Source: Paraburkholderia mimosarum LMG 23256 = NBRC 106338 (GTDB taxonomy: Bacteria > Pseudomonadota > Gammaproteobacteria > Burkholderiales > Burkholderiaceae). Taken from it: a stretch of 64,000 nucleotides of DNA. The first letter of the stretch is position 1, and the number at the start of each line of letters is the position of its first letter. Location of the stretch: assembly GCF_000739815.1 (NCBI RefSeq), contig NZ_BBJJ01000033.1, positions 1-64,000 on the forward strand. The letters are read 5' to 3'. Below, in pieces: positions 50,830-60,450 of the stretch. The notes beneath the pieces are model-generated. The model did no database searches. It had not been told where the DNA came from and saw nothing but the letters and a program-made list of their open reading frames with translations. Both the position numbers and the translations under genes were made by a program.

Positions 50830-52086
50830 CTAGCGCTTGAGCGCCTCGCGCAACAACCGCGCTGTATGCAGCGCGATCATCCCTTCCTCATCGGTGCGGA
50901 TCGCAAAAACCGGCACGCGGCTATCGCGCGTGCTCACGCGTTCGTGGCCGTCGCGGCTGCCCGCCTCGTTGAGTTGCGCGTCGAGCGCAATGCCGAATAG
51001 CGGCGCGAGCCGCTCGCACACCTGCGCGCGGATGGGCGCGGCATGTTCGCCGATGCCGCCCGTGAACACGAGCCCATCGAGCCCGCCCAGCACGACGGCG
51101 AGCTTGCCCACGTCCTGGGCGATGCGATACGTATAGAAGTCGATGGCGAGCTTCGCCTGTTCGCTGCCGCTCGCCAGCAGTTCGCGCATGTCGCTGCTCA
51201 CGCCCGAGAGCCCCTTGAGGCCCGACTCGTGATACAGCACTTTCTCGATCGCGTGGTAATCCATGCCGCGCGCCATCATCCAGAGCACCGCGCCCGCGTC
51301 GAGCGCGCCGCAGCGCGTGCCCATGGGCAGGCCGTCGAGCGCGGTGAGGCCCATGGTCGTCTCGACGCTCTGGCCGTCCTTCATCGCGCACAGGCTCGCG
51401 CCGTTACCCAGATGCGCGACGACGACGCATCCGCGTGCGATATCGGGCGCGACCTGGTGCAGGTGCTTCGCGATGTATTCGTACGAGAGGCCGTGAAAGC
51501 CGTATCGGCGCACGCCTTCGCCGTAGTAGCTGTACGGCAGCGCGAAGAGCTGCGCCATGATGTCGTTGCCCGCGTGGAACGCGGTGTCGAAGCACGCCAC
51601 CTGCGGCAGCTCGGGCGCGGCCTCGCGCACCGCGCGGATAGCCGCGAGGTTGTGCGGCTGATGCAAGGGCGCGAGCGGCGTGAGCGCATCGAGCTCCTGG
51701 ATCACGTCGTCGTCGATGAGCACGGCGTCGGCATGGCGCGCGCCGCCGTGTACCACGCGATGACCGATCGCGGCGGGCGGCGTGTCGCGCAGGCCCACGG
51801 CGAGCACGAGGCGCAGGAGGCGAAACGCAGCATCGTGATCGGCGACCTGGGCGACGGGAAACTTCTCGTCGACGATCAGGCGGCCGTCGGCCATGTGCGC
51901 GACCACGCGCGGCGCGACGCCGATCCCTTCGATCTGCCCGCCCGCGCCATGCAGCGCACGCGAGCCGCCCTCGACGCGCGGATCGTCGATCACGCGATAC
52001 ACCGAGCACTTGATGCTCGATGAACCCGCATTGACGACGAGTACGACATGGCCGTCCGCGGCCGGCTGGGCTGGAACGCTGCTCAC
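50830..52086 (-). CDS. ackA: Acetate kinase
   Basis: A 418-residue acetate/propionate kinase. Motifs: VVLVVNAGSSSIKCSVYRVI (first phosphate loop), GHRVVHGGARHADAVLIDDD, YGFHGLSYEYIAKHLHQVAP, VVVAHLGNGASLCAMKDGQS and FTGGIGEHAAPIRAQVCERL. It interconverts acetyl phosphate and acetate with ATP. Its start overlaps the pta stop by 4 bp, so the pair is translated together. Confidence 0.93.
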   Translation of the reverse strand: MSSVPAQPAADGHVVLVVNAGSSSIKCSVYRVIDDPRVEGGSRALHGAGGQIEGIGVAPRVVAHMADGRLIVDEKFPVAQVADHDAAFRLLRLVLAVGLRDTPPAAIGHRVVHGGARHADAVLIDDDVIQELDALTPLAPLHQPHNLAAIRAVREAAPELPQVACFDTAFHAGNDIMAQLFALPYSYYGEGVRRYGFHGLSYEYIAKHLHQVAPDIARGCVVVAHLGNGASLCAMKDGQSVETTMGLTALDGLPMGTRCGALDAGAVLWMMARGMDYHAIEKVLYHESGLKGLSGVSSDMRELLASGSEQAKLAIDFYTYRIAQDVGKLAVVLGGLDGLVFTGGIGEHAAPIRAQVCERLAPLFGIALDAQLNEAGSRDGHERVSTRDSRVPVFAIRTDEEGMIALHTARLLREALKR

Positions 52087-53024
52087 AGGATCTCCGTGGC
52101 TTTGCGGGCGCGCCGCGCGTGCGCGACGAGCACCGCGATCGCGCAGCTGCCGATGCGCGAGCGCACGCTGTCGGCGCGGCTCGTGAGGATGATCGGCACC
52201 CGCGCCCCGAGGACGATGCCGGCCGCTTCCGCGCCGGCCAGGAAGGTGAGCTGCTTGGCGAGCATGTTGCCCGCTTCGAGGTCGGGCACGAGCAGGATGT
52301 CGGGGTCGCCGGCCACGGGCGAAGTGATGCCCTTGATGCGCGCGGCCTCGGCGCTGATTGCGTTATCGAAGGCGAGCGGTCCGTCGAGCACGGCGCCCGT
52401 GATCTGGCCGCGGTCGGCCATCTTGCAGAGCGCGGCGGCGTCGATGGTGGAGGGCATCTTCTCGGACACCGTCTCGATCGCGCCGAGAATCGCGACCTTC
52501 GGCGTGCCGACGCCGAGCGCCTGCACGAGCTCGATCGCGTTGCGCACGATGTCGGCCTTGTCGGCGAGCTTCGGGAAGATGTTGACGGCCGCGTCGGTGA
52601 TGAAGAGCGGTTTGTGGTACGAGGGCACGTCCATCGCGAACACGTGCGAAAGGCGGCGTTCGGTGCGCAGGCCGTTGGCGCCGAGCGCGACTTCATGGAG
52701 CAGTTCGTCGCTGTGGAGGCTGCCTTTCATGAGCAGCTCGGCTTCGCCCTGGCGCACGGCGAGCACCGCGCGTTCGGCGGCGGCGTGGCTGTGCGGGGCG
52801 TCGAGGATGGCGATGCCGTCGAGGCGCAGGTCGGCTTCTTCGGCCACGGCGCGGATCTTCGCCTCGGGGCCGACGAGGATCGGCACGATGAGGCCGAGGT
52901 TCGCGGCGTCGAGCGCGCCCGTGAGCGAAGAGACGTCGCAGGGATGCGCCACGGCGGTAGGCACCGGGTCCAGTCCGCCACAACGGGCGAGCAGGATCGA
53001 ATACTTGTTGGGCGATGACGTCAT
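52083..53024 (-). CDS. pta: Phosphate acetyl-/butyryltransferase, short form
   Basis: A 313-residue phosphotransacetylase without the N-terminal regulatory domains of E. coli Pta. Typical sequence: ANLGLIVPILVGPEAKIRAV, ELLMKGSLHSDELLHEVALG, FITDAAVNIFPKLADKADIV, GAVLDGPLAFDNAISAEAAR and LLVPDLEAGNMLAKQLTFLA. It exchanges CoA and phosphate on acetyl (or butyryl) groups. It is followed by ackA (4-bp overlap) and is divergent from the DUF3141 gene, an arrangement common in burkholderias. Start ATG 53024. Confidence 0.9.
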   Translation of the reverse strand: MTSSPNKYSILLARCGGLDPVPTAVAHPCDVSSLTGALDAANLGLIVPILVGPEAKIRAVAEEADLRLDGIAILDAPHSHAAAERAVLAVRQGEAELLMKGSLHSDELLHEVALGANGLRTERRLSHVFAMDVPSYHKPLFITDAAVNIFPKLADKADIVRNAIELVQALGVGTPKVAILGAIETVSEKMPSTIDAAALCKMADRGQITGAVLDGPLAFDNAISAEAARIKGITSPVAGDPDILLVPDLEAGNMLAKQLTFLAGAEAAGIVLGARVPIILTSRADSVRSRIGSCAIAVLVAHARRARKATEIL

Positions 53025-53561
53025 GGCTTTCTCTCTCGCATGCAAAGCTGCCCACAGCCTGAGGACACGCGCCTGTGCTTCATGCTGCGGCGCGCAACGC
53101 GCTTCCAGTGTAGACCAGTGTCCAAGAGGCAGTCGCCCACGTGCACGCGAGGCCGGCCAGGCATCCGCACGCGGCGCATTGCGGCGGACTGGCGCGCCTG
53201 TCATGGTTCGTTCACGGGGCGTTGCCATCATGGGTCCGGCCCATTGGGACGGGCAGCGCCTTGACTTCGGCCAGTCCGTCGCCTAACTTTTGGTATTCCG
53301 CAGTGCAGCATGATCCGGCGCTCTTCCGCTTTTCATCTCTCGCGGCCGTCAGGCGCCCAGCATGCTTGCGCGCCGCGCGTGCGTTTTTTGCCGGCCTTTG
53401 CCCGCAAAGCGGACCTCCCGAGGGCGATCCGCGGCCGGAACCCCCGCACGTCTCGGGCATGAGTGCCTGCGCCTGCGTCGCGCAAAGAGCCGTGGCCCCG
53501 CCAGTCCGGCGCAGGCTTGCCGCGAGGCGGGTATGCGCCCCCCTAAAAGGAGATTCGTCTC
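53025..53561. other. Intergenic region between pta and the DUF3141 gene
   Basis: About 540 bp between divergent genes with no convincing gene; it should contain both promoters. Confidence 0.4.
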
Positions 53562-56327
53562 GTGGCAGTTTCCCCCTCCTCGCCGCTGTCTTTACTTTTC
53601 ACGTCGCCTTTTTCGTTTCTGCCCACGCTCGCATCGGGCACGTCTTCCTGGCCGTTTGCTCCCCTCTCGCCCCTCTGGCCCCTCTCAGCCTCGTCCCGCG
53701 AGGACACTTCGCCCCCCGCAGCGCTCAGCCAGGCGGCCTCGGCCGTGACGTCGGCAGTGAGCCGCGCATTCGGATCGGCGCAAACCGCGCCTGCGGTCGC
53801 GCAGCCGCTATATGACTACGTCTACGACGCCTGGCAGCGCAGCGTGCTGTTTCTCGACGCGCTGCGCGAGCGCGGCAACCAGACCTACGTGCACGAGCAG
53901 GCGGGCATGCCGCCGGTGCTCGCGTTCGACTATGACGTGATCGTCGATGGCCGCGAACTCGAGGATCCCTGCAATTACGCACTCCTGCGCATCAAGCCTG
54001 CTGAAGACGCGCCCACCGACCCGCGCATGCGCCCGTTCGTCGTGATCGATCCGCGTGCGGGCCACGGTCCCGGCATCGCGGGGTTCAAGATGGACAGCGA
54101 AGTGGGCATCGCGCTGCGCAAGGGCCACCCCTGCTATTTCGTGACCTTCTTCCCGGTGCCGTGCGAAACGCAGACGATCCAGTCGGTCGCCCAGGCGGAA
54201 GCCGTGTTCATTCAACGCGTGCGCGAACTGCATCCCGAGTCGGACGGTCTGCCGTTCATCATCGGCAACTGCCAGGGCGGCTGGGCCGCGGCGCTGCTCG
54301 CAGCTTCCGCGCCCGGGCTGGTCGGCCCGCTGATGCTGGCCGGCTCGCCGCTTTCGTACTGGGCCGGCGTGCGCGGCAAGAACCCCATGCGCTACTCGGG
54401 CGGCATGCTGGGCGGCTCGTGGATGTCGTCGCTCGCAGCGGACCTCGGCGACGGCCACTTCGACGGCGCGCATCTCGTGCAGAACTTCGAGAACCTCAAT
54501 CCCGCCAATACGTATTGGGGCAAGCTCTACAACCTCTATTCGCGCGTCGACGCCGAGCGCGAGCGCTTCCTCGAATTCGAGCGCTGGTGGGGCGGCCATT
54601 TCCAGCTCAATCGCGCCGAGATCGACTGGATCGTGCAGAACCTCTTCGTCGGCAATCACCTCACGCGCAACGAGGTGTACGCGAAGAACGCGCGCGCGCC
54701 GGTGGACCTGCGCAACATCCGCACGCCGATCATCGTGCTGGCTTCGTGGGGCGACAACATCACGCCGCCGCAGCAGGCGCTCAACTGGATTCCCGACCTG
54801 TACGCGAGCGTCGACGAGATCGTCGCGAACGAACAGGTGATCGTGTACTGCCTGCACGACAAGGTGGGGCACCTCGGCATCTTCGTTTCGGCGAGCGTGG
54901 CGAACAAGGAGCATACCGAACTGTTTTCGGCGCTCGACCTGATCGACGTGTTGCCGCCGGGCCTCTACGAAGCAAAGATCACCGACTCGACGCCGGAAGC
55001 CGCGCGTCTCGAAGCGCTCGAAGGGCGCTACGAGATCCGCTTCGAGGTGCGCACCATCGAAGACATTCTCGCGCTCGACGACGGCCGCGACGACGAACAG
55101 CCTTTCGAGGTGGTGCGCCGCATCGCGGAGAACAACCAGCGCCTCTACGACCTGTTCGTTTCGCCGTTCGTGCGCGCGTCCAGCAATGCGTTCACCGCGC
55201 ATGTGCTGCGCGAGTCGCATCCGGCACGTGTGGAGCGTAGCGTAATGAGCGATGCGAACCCAGCGCTCGGCTTTCTGCCCGCGATCGCCGAGGCGGTGCG
55301 CGAGCATCGCAGACCCGTCGCCCCGGACAATCCGTTCACGCTGCTCGAGAAGCAGATGTCGGCGAGCATCGAGGCATCGTGGGACGCATACCGCGATGCG
55401 CGCGATGCGTGGGTCGAAAGCGCGTTCTTCAACATCTACACCGCGCCGTGGGTGCAGGCCTGCGTGGGCGTCGCGCCGAACCAGCCGCTCGAGCCGATCG
55501 CGCCGCCGCTCATGGCGCTGCGCAAGGAGCTTGCGCACTACCGGCTGCGCGCGGCGCGCGCGCATCTCGCGAAGGGCACGCTCGTCGATGCGTTCATGCG
55601 CATTGCCGCGTATATCGTCGATGAAATGCACACGGTGCAGTATCGGCCGTTCCAGCGCATGCGCGAGCTGGCGCGCGAGTATCTCGGCGATCGTCAGCCG
55701 AGCATCGCCGAATTGAAGGAAGCGGCGCGACGCCAGGGCGCGATCGTTCAGCTCGACCCGCAGGCCGCGATCGAGGCCTTGCCCGAGATCGTGCCCGACA
55801 TGAAGACGCGCCGGGCGCTGCTGGCGGCCGTGTACCGCATCGCGACCGTATCGGGACCGCTGGAAGGCGAGCGGCGCGAGCGCTATCGGCACGTGCAGCG
55901 TGCGCTGGGTGTCGAGCCGGGCAGCGAGAAGACGGGGCTGCCGCCTGTCGGTGGCGGCGAGTCGCCGGAGCGGGGCAGTGGTGCCACGGGCGCCGGCGAC
56001 AGCACGGCGGGTGCCGGCGGTGGTGCACCACGCGTCGAGGCTTCCGCACCGGCAACGGAGCCTGAAGCCGCTCCTGCGCGCGCGAAGGCGTCCCGCGCGC
56101 GGGCTGCCGCGGGTGTCGAAGCCGCCGCGCCCGTCAAGCCCATGCGGGCGGCGCGCGCCGGTGCGAAGGCCAAGGCCACGGAAGCGGTTGAAGCCAGGAA
56201 GGCGCCGGTTGCCGCGAAAACGTCGGCGCGCCGTTCACGCGCGGCGTCCGCGCCCAAGTCCGTGCCCGCTCGGGCCGAGGGCACGACGGCCACGCGCCGC
56301 CGCGCGACGCGCGACGCGGACGAGTAA
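53562..56327 (+). CDS. DUF3141 / PhaC-like alpha/beta hydrolase with basic Ala/Lys/Arg tail
   Basis: A 921-residue protein. The DUF3141 region (about 80-790) resembles polyhydroxyalkanoate synthases: FIIGNCQGGWAAALL (a G-x-C-x-G lipase-like box, Cys about 237), LASWGDNITPPQQAL (Asp about 398) and DKVGHLGIFVSA (His about 437), a Cys-Asp-His triad. The last ~130 residues are rich in Ala, Lys, Arg and Pro (VKPMRAARAGAKAKATEAV) like histone-H1- or PhaM/phasin-type tails that bind DNA or granules. Starts at GTG 53562 with AAAGGAG. DUF3141 genes lie beside pta-ackA in burkholderias, suggesting a role in polymer or acyl-phosphate metabolism; this is inference. Confidence 0.85.
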   Translation: MAVSPSSPLSLLFTSPFSFLPTLASGTSSWPFAPLSPLWPLSASSREDTSPPAALSQAASAVTSAVSRAFGSAQTAPAVAQPLYDYVYDAWQRSVLFLDALRERGNQTYVHEQAGMPPVLAFDYDVIVDGRELEDPCNYALLRIKPAEDAPTDPRMRPFVVIDPRAGHGPGIAGFKMDSEVGIALRKGHPCYFVTFFPVPCETQTIQSVAQAEAVFIQRVRELHPESDGLPFIIGNCQGGWAAALLAASAPGLVGPLMLAGSPLSYWAGVRGKNPMRYSGGMLGGSWMSSLAADLGDGHFDGAHLVQNFENLNPANTYWGKLYNLYSRVDAERERFLEFERWWGGHFQLNRAEIDWIVQNLFVGNHLTRNEVYAKNARAPVDLRNIRTPIIVLASWGDNITPPQQALNWIPDLYASVDEIVANEQVIVYCLHDKVGHLGIFVSASVANKEHTELFSALDLIDVLPPGLYEAKITDSTPEAARLEALEGRYEIRFEVRTIEDILALDDGRDDEQPFEVVRRIAENNQRLYDLFVSPFVRASSNAFTAHVLRESHPARVERSVMSDANPALGFLPAIAEAVREHRRPVAPDNPFTLLEKQMSASIEASWDAYRDARDAWVESAFFNIYTAPWVQACVGVAPNQPLEPIAPPLMALRKELAHYRLRAARAHLAKGTLVDAFMRIAAYIVDEMHTVQYRPFQRMRELAREYLGDRQPSIAELKEAARRQGAIVQLDPQAAIEALPEIVPDMKTRRALLAAVYRIATVSGPLEGERRERYRHVQRALGVEPGSEKTGLPPVGGGESPERGSGATGAGDSTAGAGGGAPRVEASAPATEPEAAPARAKASRARAAAGVEAAAPVKPMRAARAGAKAKATEAVEARKAPVAAKTSARRSRAASAPKSVPARAEGTTATRRRATRDADE

Positions 56328-56353
56328 GCACGAAGGCACACGAAACAGGGAAG

Positions 56354-56380
56354 GCGCGGAGGGTTTCCTCCGCGCTTTTT
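56354..56380 (+). terminator. Terminator of the DUF3141 gene
   Basis: GCGCGGAGG, GTTT, CCTCCGCGC, TTTTTT. Strong rho-independent terminator 27 bp after the stop. Confidence 0.9.
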
Positions 56381-56450
56381 TGTATCGAGTACGAAAAGAA
56401 CAAGATTGCGCACCAAACCGCAACCGGATTCGCGGTTTTGAAGGGCCCCG

Positions 56451-56510
56451 AGCGGCAACACCGTGCACATCGACGGTGGCGCCCACATCATCGGTAGCGA
56501 AAACGCTTAG
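56451..56510 (+). pseudogene. C-terminal relic of an enoyl-ACP reductase-like (SDR) gene
   Basis: Reads SGNTVHIDGGAHIIGSENA and stops at TAG 56508. The (S/T)G.T(V/L)(H/Y)(V/I)D(G/A)G.HI.G ending is that of FabI-type enoyl-ACP reductases, and in related genomes a fabI-like gene often stands beside the DUF3141-pta-ackA group. The frame is closed by a stop only a few codons upstream, so the rest is gone. A short chance match is the alternative. Confidence 0.45.
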
Positions 56511-56642
56511 CACGAAAGCCGAAAAGCAAATCTCGCATCGGTATAAGGCGTGTGCCGCGTCTCGCTAGAATCGAGCATTCGGTTTGCTTACGAAATCATG
56601 TGAGCAGGCCGGGAAGCCTTTCAACGACAGACGGGGATCACC

Positions 56643-57653
56643 ATGGCAGTTTTGGGACGCACGGCGCGCTGGCTCGGCGCAGGCATCATCGCATTGAGCG
56701 CGGCAGCGGCGCACGCCGATACGTCACTCTTGAATGTCTCATACGACGTGACGCGCGAGTTGTACAAGGACATCAACGCGAGCTTCATCGCCGACTATCA
56801 GAAGAGGACCGGCGAAAGCGTGTCGATCAAGCAGTCGCACGGCGCGTCGAGCGCGCAGGCGCTCTCGGTGCTGCAAGGCCTGCAGGCCGACGTCGTGACG
56901 ATGAACCAGCCCAACGATATCGATCTGCTCGCGCAGCAGGGCCGTCTCCTGCCCGCGGACTGGCGCGCGCGCCTGCCCGACGCGAGCTCGCCCTATACGA
57001 CGACGATGGTCTTCCTCGTGCGCAAGGGCAATCCGAAGCACATCAAGGACTGGGACGATCTCGCGAAGCCGGGCGTGCAGGTCGTGATCGCCAACCCGAA
57101 GACGTCGGGCAACGGCCGCTACGCGTATCTGGCCGCCTGGGGCTATCGCAAGCAGCAGGGCGCGAGCGACGCGCAGGCGCTCGACTTCGAGCGCGCGCTG
57201 TTGAAGAACGTGCCGGTGCTCGATGCGGGCGGCCGGGGCGCGACGACGACGTTCACCCAGCGCGGCATCGGCGACGTGCTCGTGACGTTCGAGAACGAAG
57301 TGGCGCTCATCGATCAGGGTGTAGGTGCCAAGGACTTCGAAGCAGTTTATCCCTCGGTGAGTCTGCTCGCGGAGCCGCCGGTGACCGTCGTCGACAAGGT
57401 CGTGGACAAGCGCGGCACGCGCAAGGTTGCGCAGGCGTACCTCGACTATCTGTATTCGCCGGCTGCGCAGGAGATCATCGCCCAGCACCATCTGCGCCCG
57501 CGTGACGCCGGTGTGCTCGCGAAGCACGCCAACGAGTTCAAGCCGATCAAGACCTTCACGGTCGAGCAGGTGTTCGGCAGCTGGCAGAAGGCCCAGGCCG
57601 CGCATTTCGCCGACGGCGGCACGTTCGACCAGATCGTCGCGGATCGCAAGTAA
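56643..57653 (+). CDS. sbp: Sulfate/thiosulfate-binding periplasmic protein
   Basis: A 336-residue ABC-transporter substrate-binding protein. Signal peptide WLGAGIIALSAAAAHA; then TSLLNVSYDVTRELYKDINA, IKQSHGASSAQALSVLQGLQ (the S-H-G-x-S sulfate loop), ADVVTMNQPNDIDLLAQQGR, IANPKTSGNGRYAYLAAWGY and FENEVALIDQG. It binds sulfate or thiosulfate. Normally it is followed by cysTWA; here it stands alone and is followed by a terminator, so the permease must be encoded elsewhere. Confidence 0.92.
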   Translation: MAVLGRTARWLGAGIIALSAAAAHADTSLLNVSYDVTRELYKDINASFIADYQKRTGESVSIKQSHGASSAQALSVLQGLQADVVTMNQPNDIDLLAQQGRLLPADWRARLPDASSPYTTTMVFLVRKGNPKHIKDWDDLAKPGVQVVIANPKTSGNGRYAYLAAWGYRKQQGASDAQALDFERALLKNVPVLDAGGRGATTTFTQRGIGDVLVTFENEVALIDQGVGAKDFEAVYPSVSLLAEPPVTVVDKVVDKRGTRKVAQAYLDYLYSPAAQEIIAQHHLRPRDAGVLAKHANEFKPIKTFTVEQVFGSWQKAQAAHFADGGTFDQIVADRK

Positions 57654-57690
57654 ACGCAAGTCCCTGGGCGCGCGAAGAAACGCGCACAAA

Positions 57691-57722
57691 AAACGCCTCG
57701 CAAATCATCTGCGAGGCGTTTT
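57691..57722. terminator. Terminator between sbp and the convergent peptide-binding gene
   Basis: AAACGCCTCGCA ... TGCGAGGCGTTTT; A-rich on the left and T-rich on the right, so it works in both directions. Confidence 0.85.
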
Positions 57723-57796
57723 CGTTTTCGTCTGCGCAACCGAACCGGCTCGGTACCCATGCGCGCGAATCTTGCACGCGCGGCGTGCTCCTGCAG

Positions 57797-59425
57797 TTAC
57801 TGCACCGCGACGCTCGCGAAGTTCTGGCGTCCGAACGGGCTCACCTGATAGCCGCTCACGTTCGTGCGCGTGATCGCCGCGGCGGTCGGATAGCCGAGCG
57901 GAATCCACAGCGCCTGATCGCGGATGATCTGCTGCGCGGCTTCATAAAGCTTCACGCGTTTGGCCTGATCGGCGGTGGCCTTTCCGTCGGCGATCAGCTT
58001 GTCGAGCTGCGGATCGCAAAAACGCGCGAAGTTGATGCCCGACTGCACCGCATTGCAGCTGAAGAGCGGCGAGAGATAGTTGTCGGGGTCGCCGTTGTCG
58101 CCGGCCCAGCCCATGAAGAGCGTGTCGTGCTGGCCCTGCTTCGCTTGCTTGATGAGCTCGCCCCACTCGATCACCTTGATGTCGGCCTTCACGCCGATCT
58201 TCGCGAAATCGGCCTGCAACAGCTCCGCGCCCGCGCGCGGGTTCGGGTTCAGCACGCTGCCGTTCGGGCGCACCCAGATCGTCGTGGAGAAGCCGTTGGG
58301 GTAGCCCGCGTCGGCCAGCAGTTGCTTCGCCTTCGCCGGGTCATACGGATACGGCTGGATCGACTTGTCGTAGCCCCACGTGATGGGCGGCCAGGGATTC
58401 GTCGCGGGCGTGGCCGTATTGTCGAAGATCGCCTTGAGGTAGGTCGTGCGGTCGAACGCCATGTTCAGCGCCTGGCGCACCTTCTGGTTGTCGAGCGGCT
58501 TCTTCTGCGTGTTGAGCGCGACGAACGCCGTCATGAACGCGGGCGTTTCGACCACCTTGAGCGCGTTGTCCTGCTTCGCGGCCGCCACGTCCTGGGGCTT
58601 GGGCGAGAGCGCGATCTGGCATTCGCCGGCCTTCACCTTCTGCGCGCGCACGGCGGCGTCGGGCGTGATCGCGTAGATGAGGCGGTCCACCTTCGGCTTC
58701 GTCCCCCAGAAGGTCGGATTGGCGTCGTAGCGGATCAGCGCATCTTTCGTGTAGCTCTTGAGCGTGAACGGCCCCGTGCCCACGGGCTGCGCGTTGAGGT
58801 CGACCTGCTTGCCGGCCTTGAGCAGCTGGTCGGCGTACTCGGACGAGTAGATCGACGCGAAGCCCATGGTGAGGATCGAGAGGAACGTGGCGTTCGGCTC
58901 GTTGAGCTCGAACTTCACCGTGTTCGGGTCGACCTTCGTGACGGACTTCACGAGTTTCACGAGCCCCATCGACTGCGCGTGCGGGAAGCCGCTCGCGCCG
59001 GCCACCTTGTGCCACGGATTGTTCGCGTCGAGCATGCGCGCGAATGTGAAGACCACATCGTCCGCGTTGAGCGCGCGCGTGGGCTTGAACCATTCGGTCG
59101 TCTGGAACTGCACGTTGGGGCGCAGATGGAACGTGTAGCTGAGGCCGTCGGCGCTCACTTCCCACTTGTCCGCGAGCGCGGGCACGACCTTCTTCTGCGC
59201 TTCGTCGTAAGCCACGAGCGAATTGAAGATGACGTCGGCGGACGCGTTGGTCGTGACGAGCGAGTTGAACTGCACGACGTCGAAGCCGTCGGGGCTCGAC
59301 TCGGTGCAGACCGTCAGCGGTTTGGCGAGCGCGGGCGTGGCCGCGAGCGCGCACGCGGCCACGAGCACGAAGGCTGGCCTATTCGAACGCAAAAACGCGG
59401 GCGCGGTGGGCGAGGTCAAGCGCAT
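57797..59425 (-). CDS. Dipeptide-type ABC transporter substrate-binding protein (DppA-like)
   Basis: A 542-residue SBP-family-5 protein. Signal peptide FVLVAACALAATPALA; then KPLTVCTESSPDGFDVVQFN, LTYTFHLRPNVQFQTT-like FHLRPNVQFQTTEWFKPTRA, FTFARMLDANNPWHKV, NPTFWGTKPKVDRLIYAITP and WAGDNGDPDNYLSPLFSCNA (the WxxDxxDPDN motif). It carries the C-x-E-x-x-P start typical of DppA. It binds dipeptides or haem-like ligands in relatives. No permease genes follow it here. Start ATG 59425 after GGAGA. Confidence 0.9.
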   Translation of the reverse strand: MRLTSPTAPAFLRSNRPAFVLVAACALAATPALAKPLTVCTESSPDGFDVVQFNSLVTTNASADVIFNSLVAYDEAQKKVVPALADKWEVSADGLSYTFHLRPNVQFQTTEWFKPTRALNADDVVFTFARMLDANNPWHKVAGASGFPHAQSMGLVKLVKSVTKVDPNTVKFELNEPNATFLSILTMGFASIYSSEYADQLLKAGKQVDLNAQPVGTGPFTLKSYTKDALIRYDANPTFWGTKPKVDRLIYAITPDAAVRAQKVKAGECQIALSPKPQDVAAAKQDNALKVVETPAFMTAFVALNTQKKPLDNQKVRQALNMAFDRTTYLKAIFDNTATPATNPWPPITWGYDKSIQPYPYDPAKAKQLLADAGYPNGFSTTIWVRPNGSVLNPNPRAGAELLQADFAKIGVKADIKVIEWGELIKQAKQGQHDTLFMGWAGDNGDPDNYLSPLFSCNAVQSGINFARFCDPQLDKLIADGKATADQAKRVKLYEAAQQIIRDQALWIPLGYPTAAAITRTNVSGYQVSPFGRQNFASVAVQ

Positions 59426-59658
59426 GGGATCTCCGTGGTTATTCGATGGAGCGCGATGGAGCGCGATGGCGCGCGGCGCCCCGTTTTCATCTGGTTCTGG
59501 AGCGGCGAGAAGCGCTGGAAGCGCGCCCGGACGGGCCAAGCTTAGCGAAGGGAAATTGCCGGGACAACCATTTAATTCACCTACCCATATGCATGCGGAC
59601 CCGGCGTGCGGGCCAGAGTGTGCGGGCCAGAGTGTGCGGCCCGCTTCGCAGCTGAACC

Positions 59659-60450
59659 TCAGTGGCTCGCCGTGCGCGGCTTGCGCGGCGCCTTCTCGAA
59701 TGCGCGGTCGTAGACCCAGCGCGGCAGCGCGCGCAGCAGCATGGCGGCCACGCGCATCGGCCACGGAAACACCGCGAACGACGTGCCGCGCGCAATGGCT
59801 TGCGCGGTCTTCGCGGCGAAGCGGTCCGCGTCCATGAGGAACGGCATGCGGTAGGGGTTCTTCGCGGTCATCGGCGTGCGGATGTAGCCCGGCGCAATGG
59901 TCACAACGGGCACGCCGAACGGCCGCATTTCCACGCGCAGCGCTTCGAGATAGGCGAGCGCCGCGGCCTTCGAGGCGCTGTACGCGCCCGAGCCCGGCAA
60001 CCCGCGCACGCCCGCCACGCTCGCGATGCCCACGAGCGTGCCGCGCCTTGCCTGCGCCATCGCCGAGGCGAACGGCTCGAACGTGGCGACCATGCCGAAG
60101 TAGTTGGTGTCCATCACGTCGCGGAACGTAGCGAGGTCGCCTTCGCCCGTGAGCGCGCCGCGGCTCACGCCCGCGTTGGCGATCACGATGTCGGGCAGGC
60201 CGTGCTGCGCGATGAAATCGCGCGCGGCGGCGGCGAGCGCATCGGCGTCGCGCACGTCGGCGGGATAGATGGAGACGGGATGATCGGGATGGGACTGCCG
60301 GAAGCCGGCAAGGGCCTCGCCGCGGCGCGCGACGAGCCCGAGGACGGCGCCGCGCCGCGCGTACTCGGCGGCGAGCGCGGCGCCAATGCCGCTCGACGCG
60401 CCGGTGATGAAGACCTTCAGGGGCGCGTCTTGCATGGCGCCTTGCATCAC
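59659..60450 (-). CDS. Short-chain dehydrogenase/reductase
   Basis: A 263-residue classical SDR. NAD(P)-binding VFITGASSGIGAALAAEYAR, structural NAGV (VIANAGVSRGAL), catalytic Ser-Tyr-Lys in GIASVAGVRG and GAYSASKAAALAYLEALRVE, and the PG motif IAPGYIRTPMTAKNP. Substrate unknown. The start overlaps the dsbA stop by 4 bp, so the two are translated as a unit. The C-terminal ~40 residues are basic with a hydrophobic stretch (PMRVAAMLLRALPRWVYDR). Confidence 0.88.
   Translation of the reverse strand: MMQGAMQDAPLKVFITGASSGIGAALAAEYARRGAVLGLVARRGEALAGFRQSHPDHPVSIYPADVRDADALAAAARDFIAQHGLPDIVIANAGVSRGALTGEGDLATFRDVMDTNYFGMVATFEPFASAMAQARRGTLVGIASVAGVRGLPGSGAYSASKAAALAYLEALRVEMRPFGVPVVTIAPGYIRTPMTAKNPYRMPFLMDADRFAAKTAQAIARGTSFAVFPWPMRVAAMLLRALPRWVYDRAFEKAPRKPRTASH

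Noticed and set aside
53808-55892. 694-codon minus-strand frame opposite the DUF3141 gene
   Set aside because: Shadow composition; the plus-strand frame has the PhaC-like triad and a good ribosome site.
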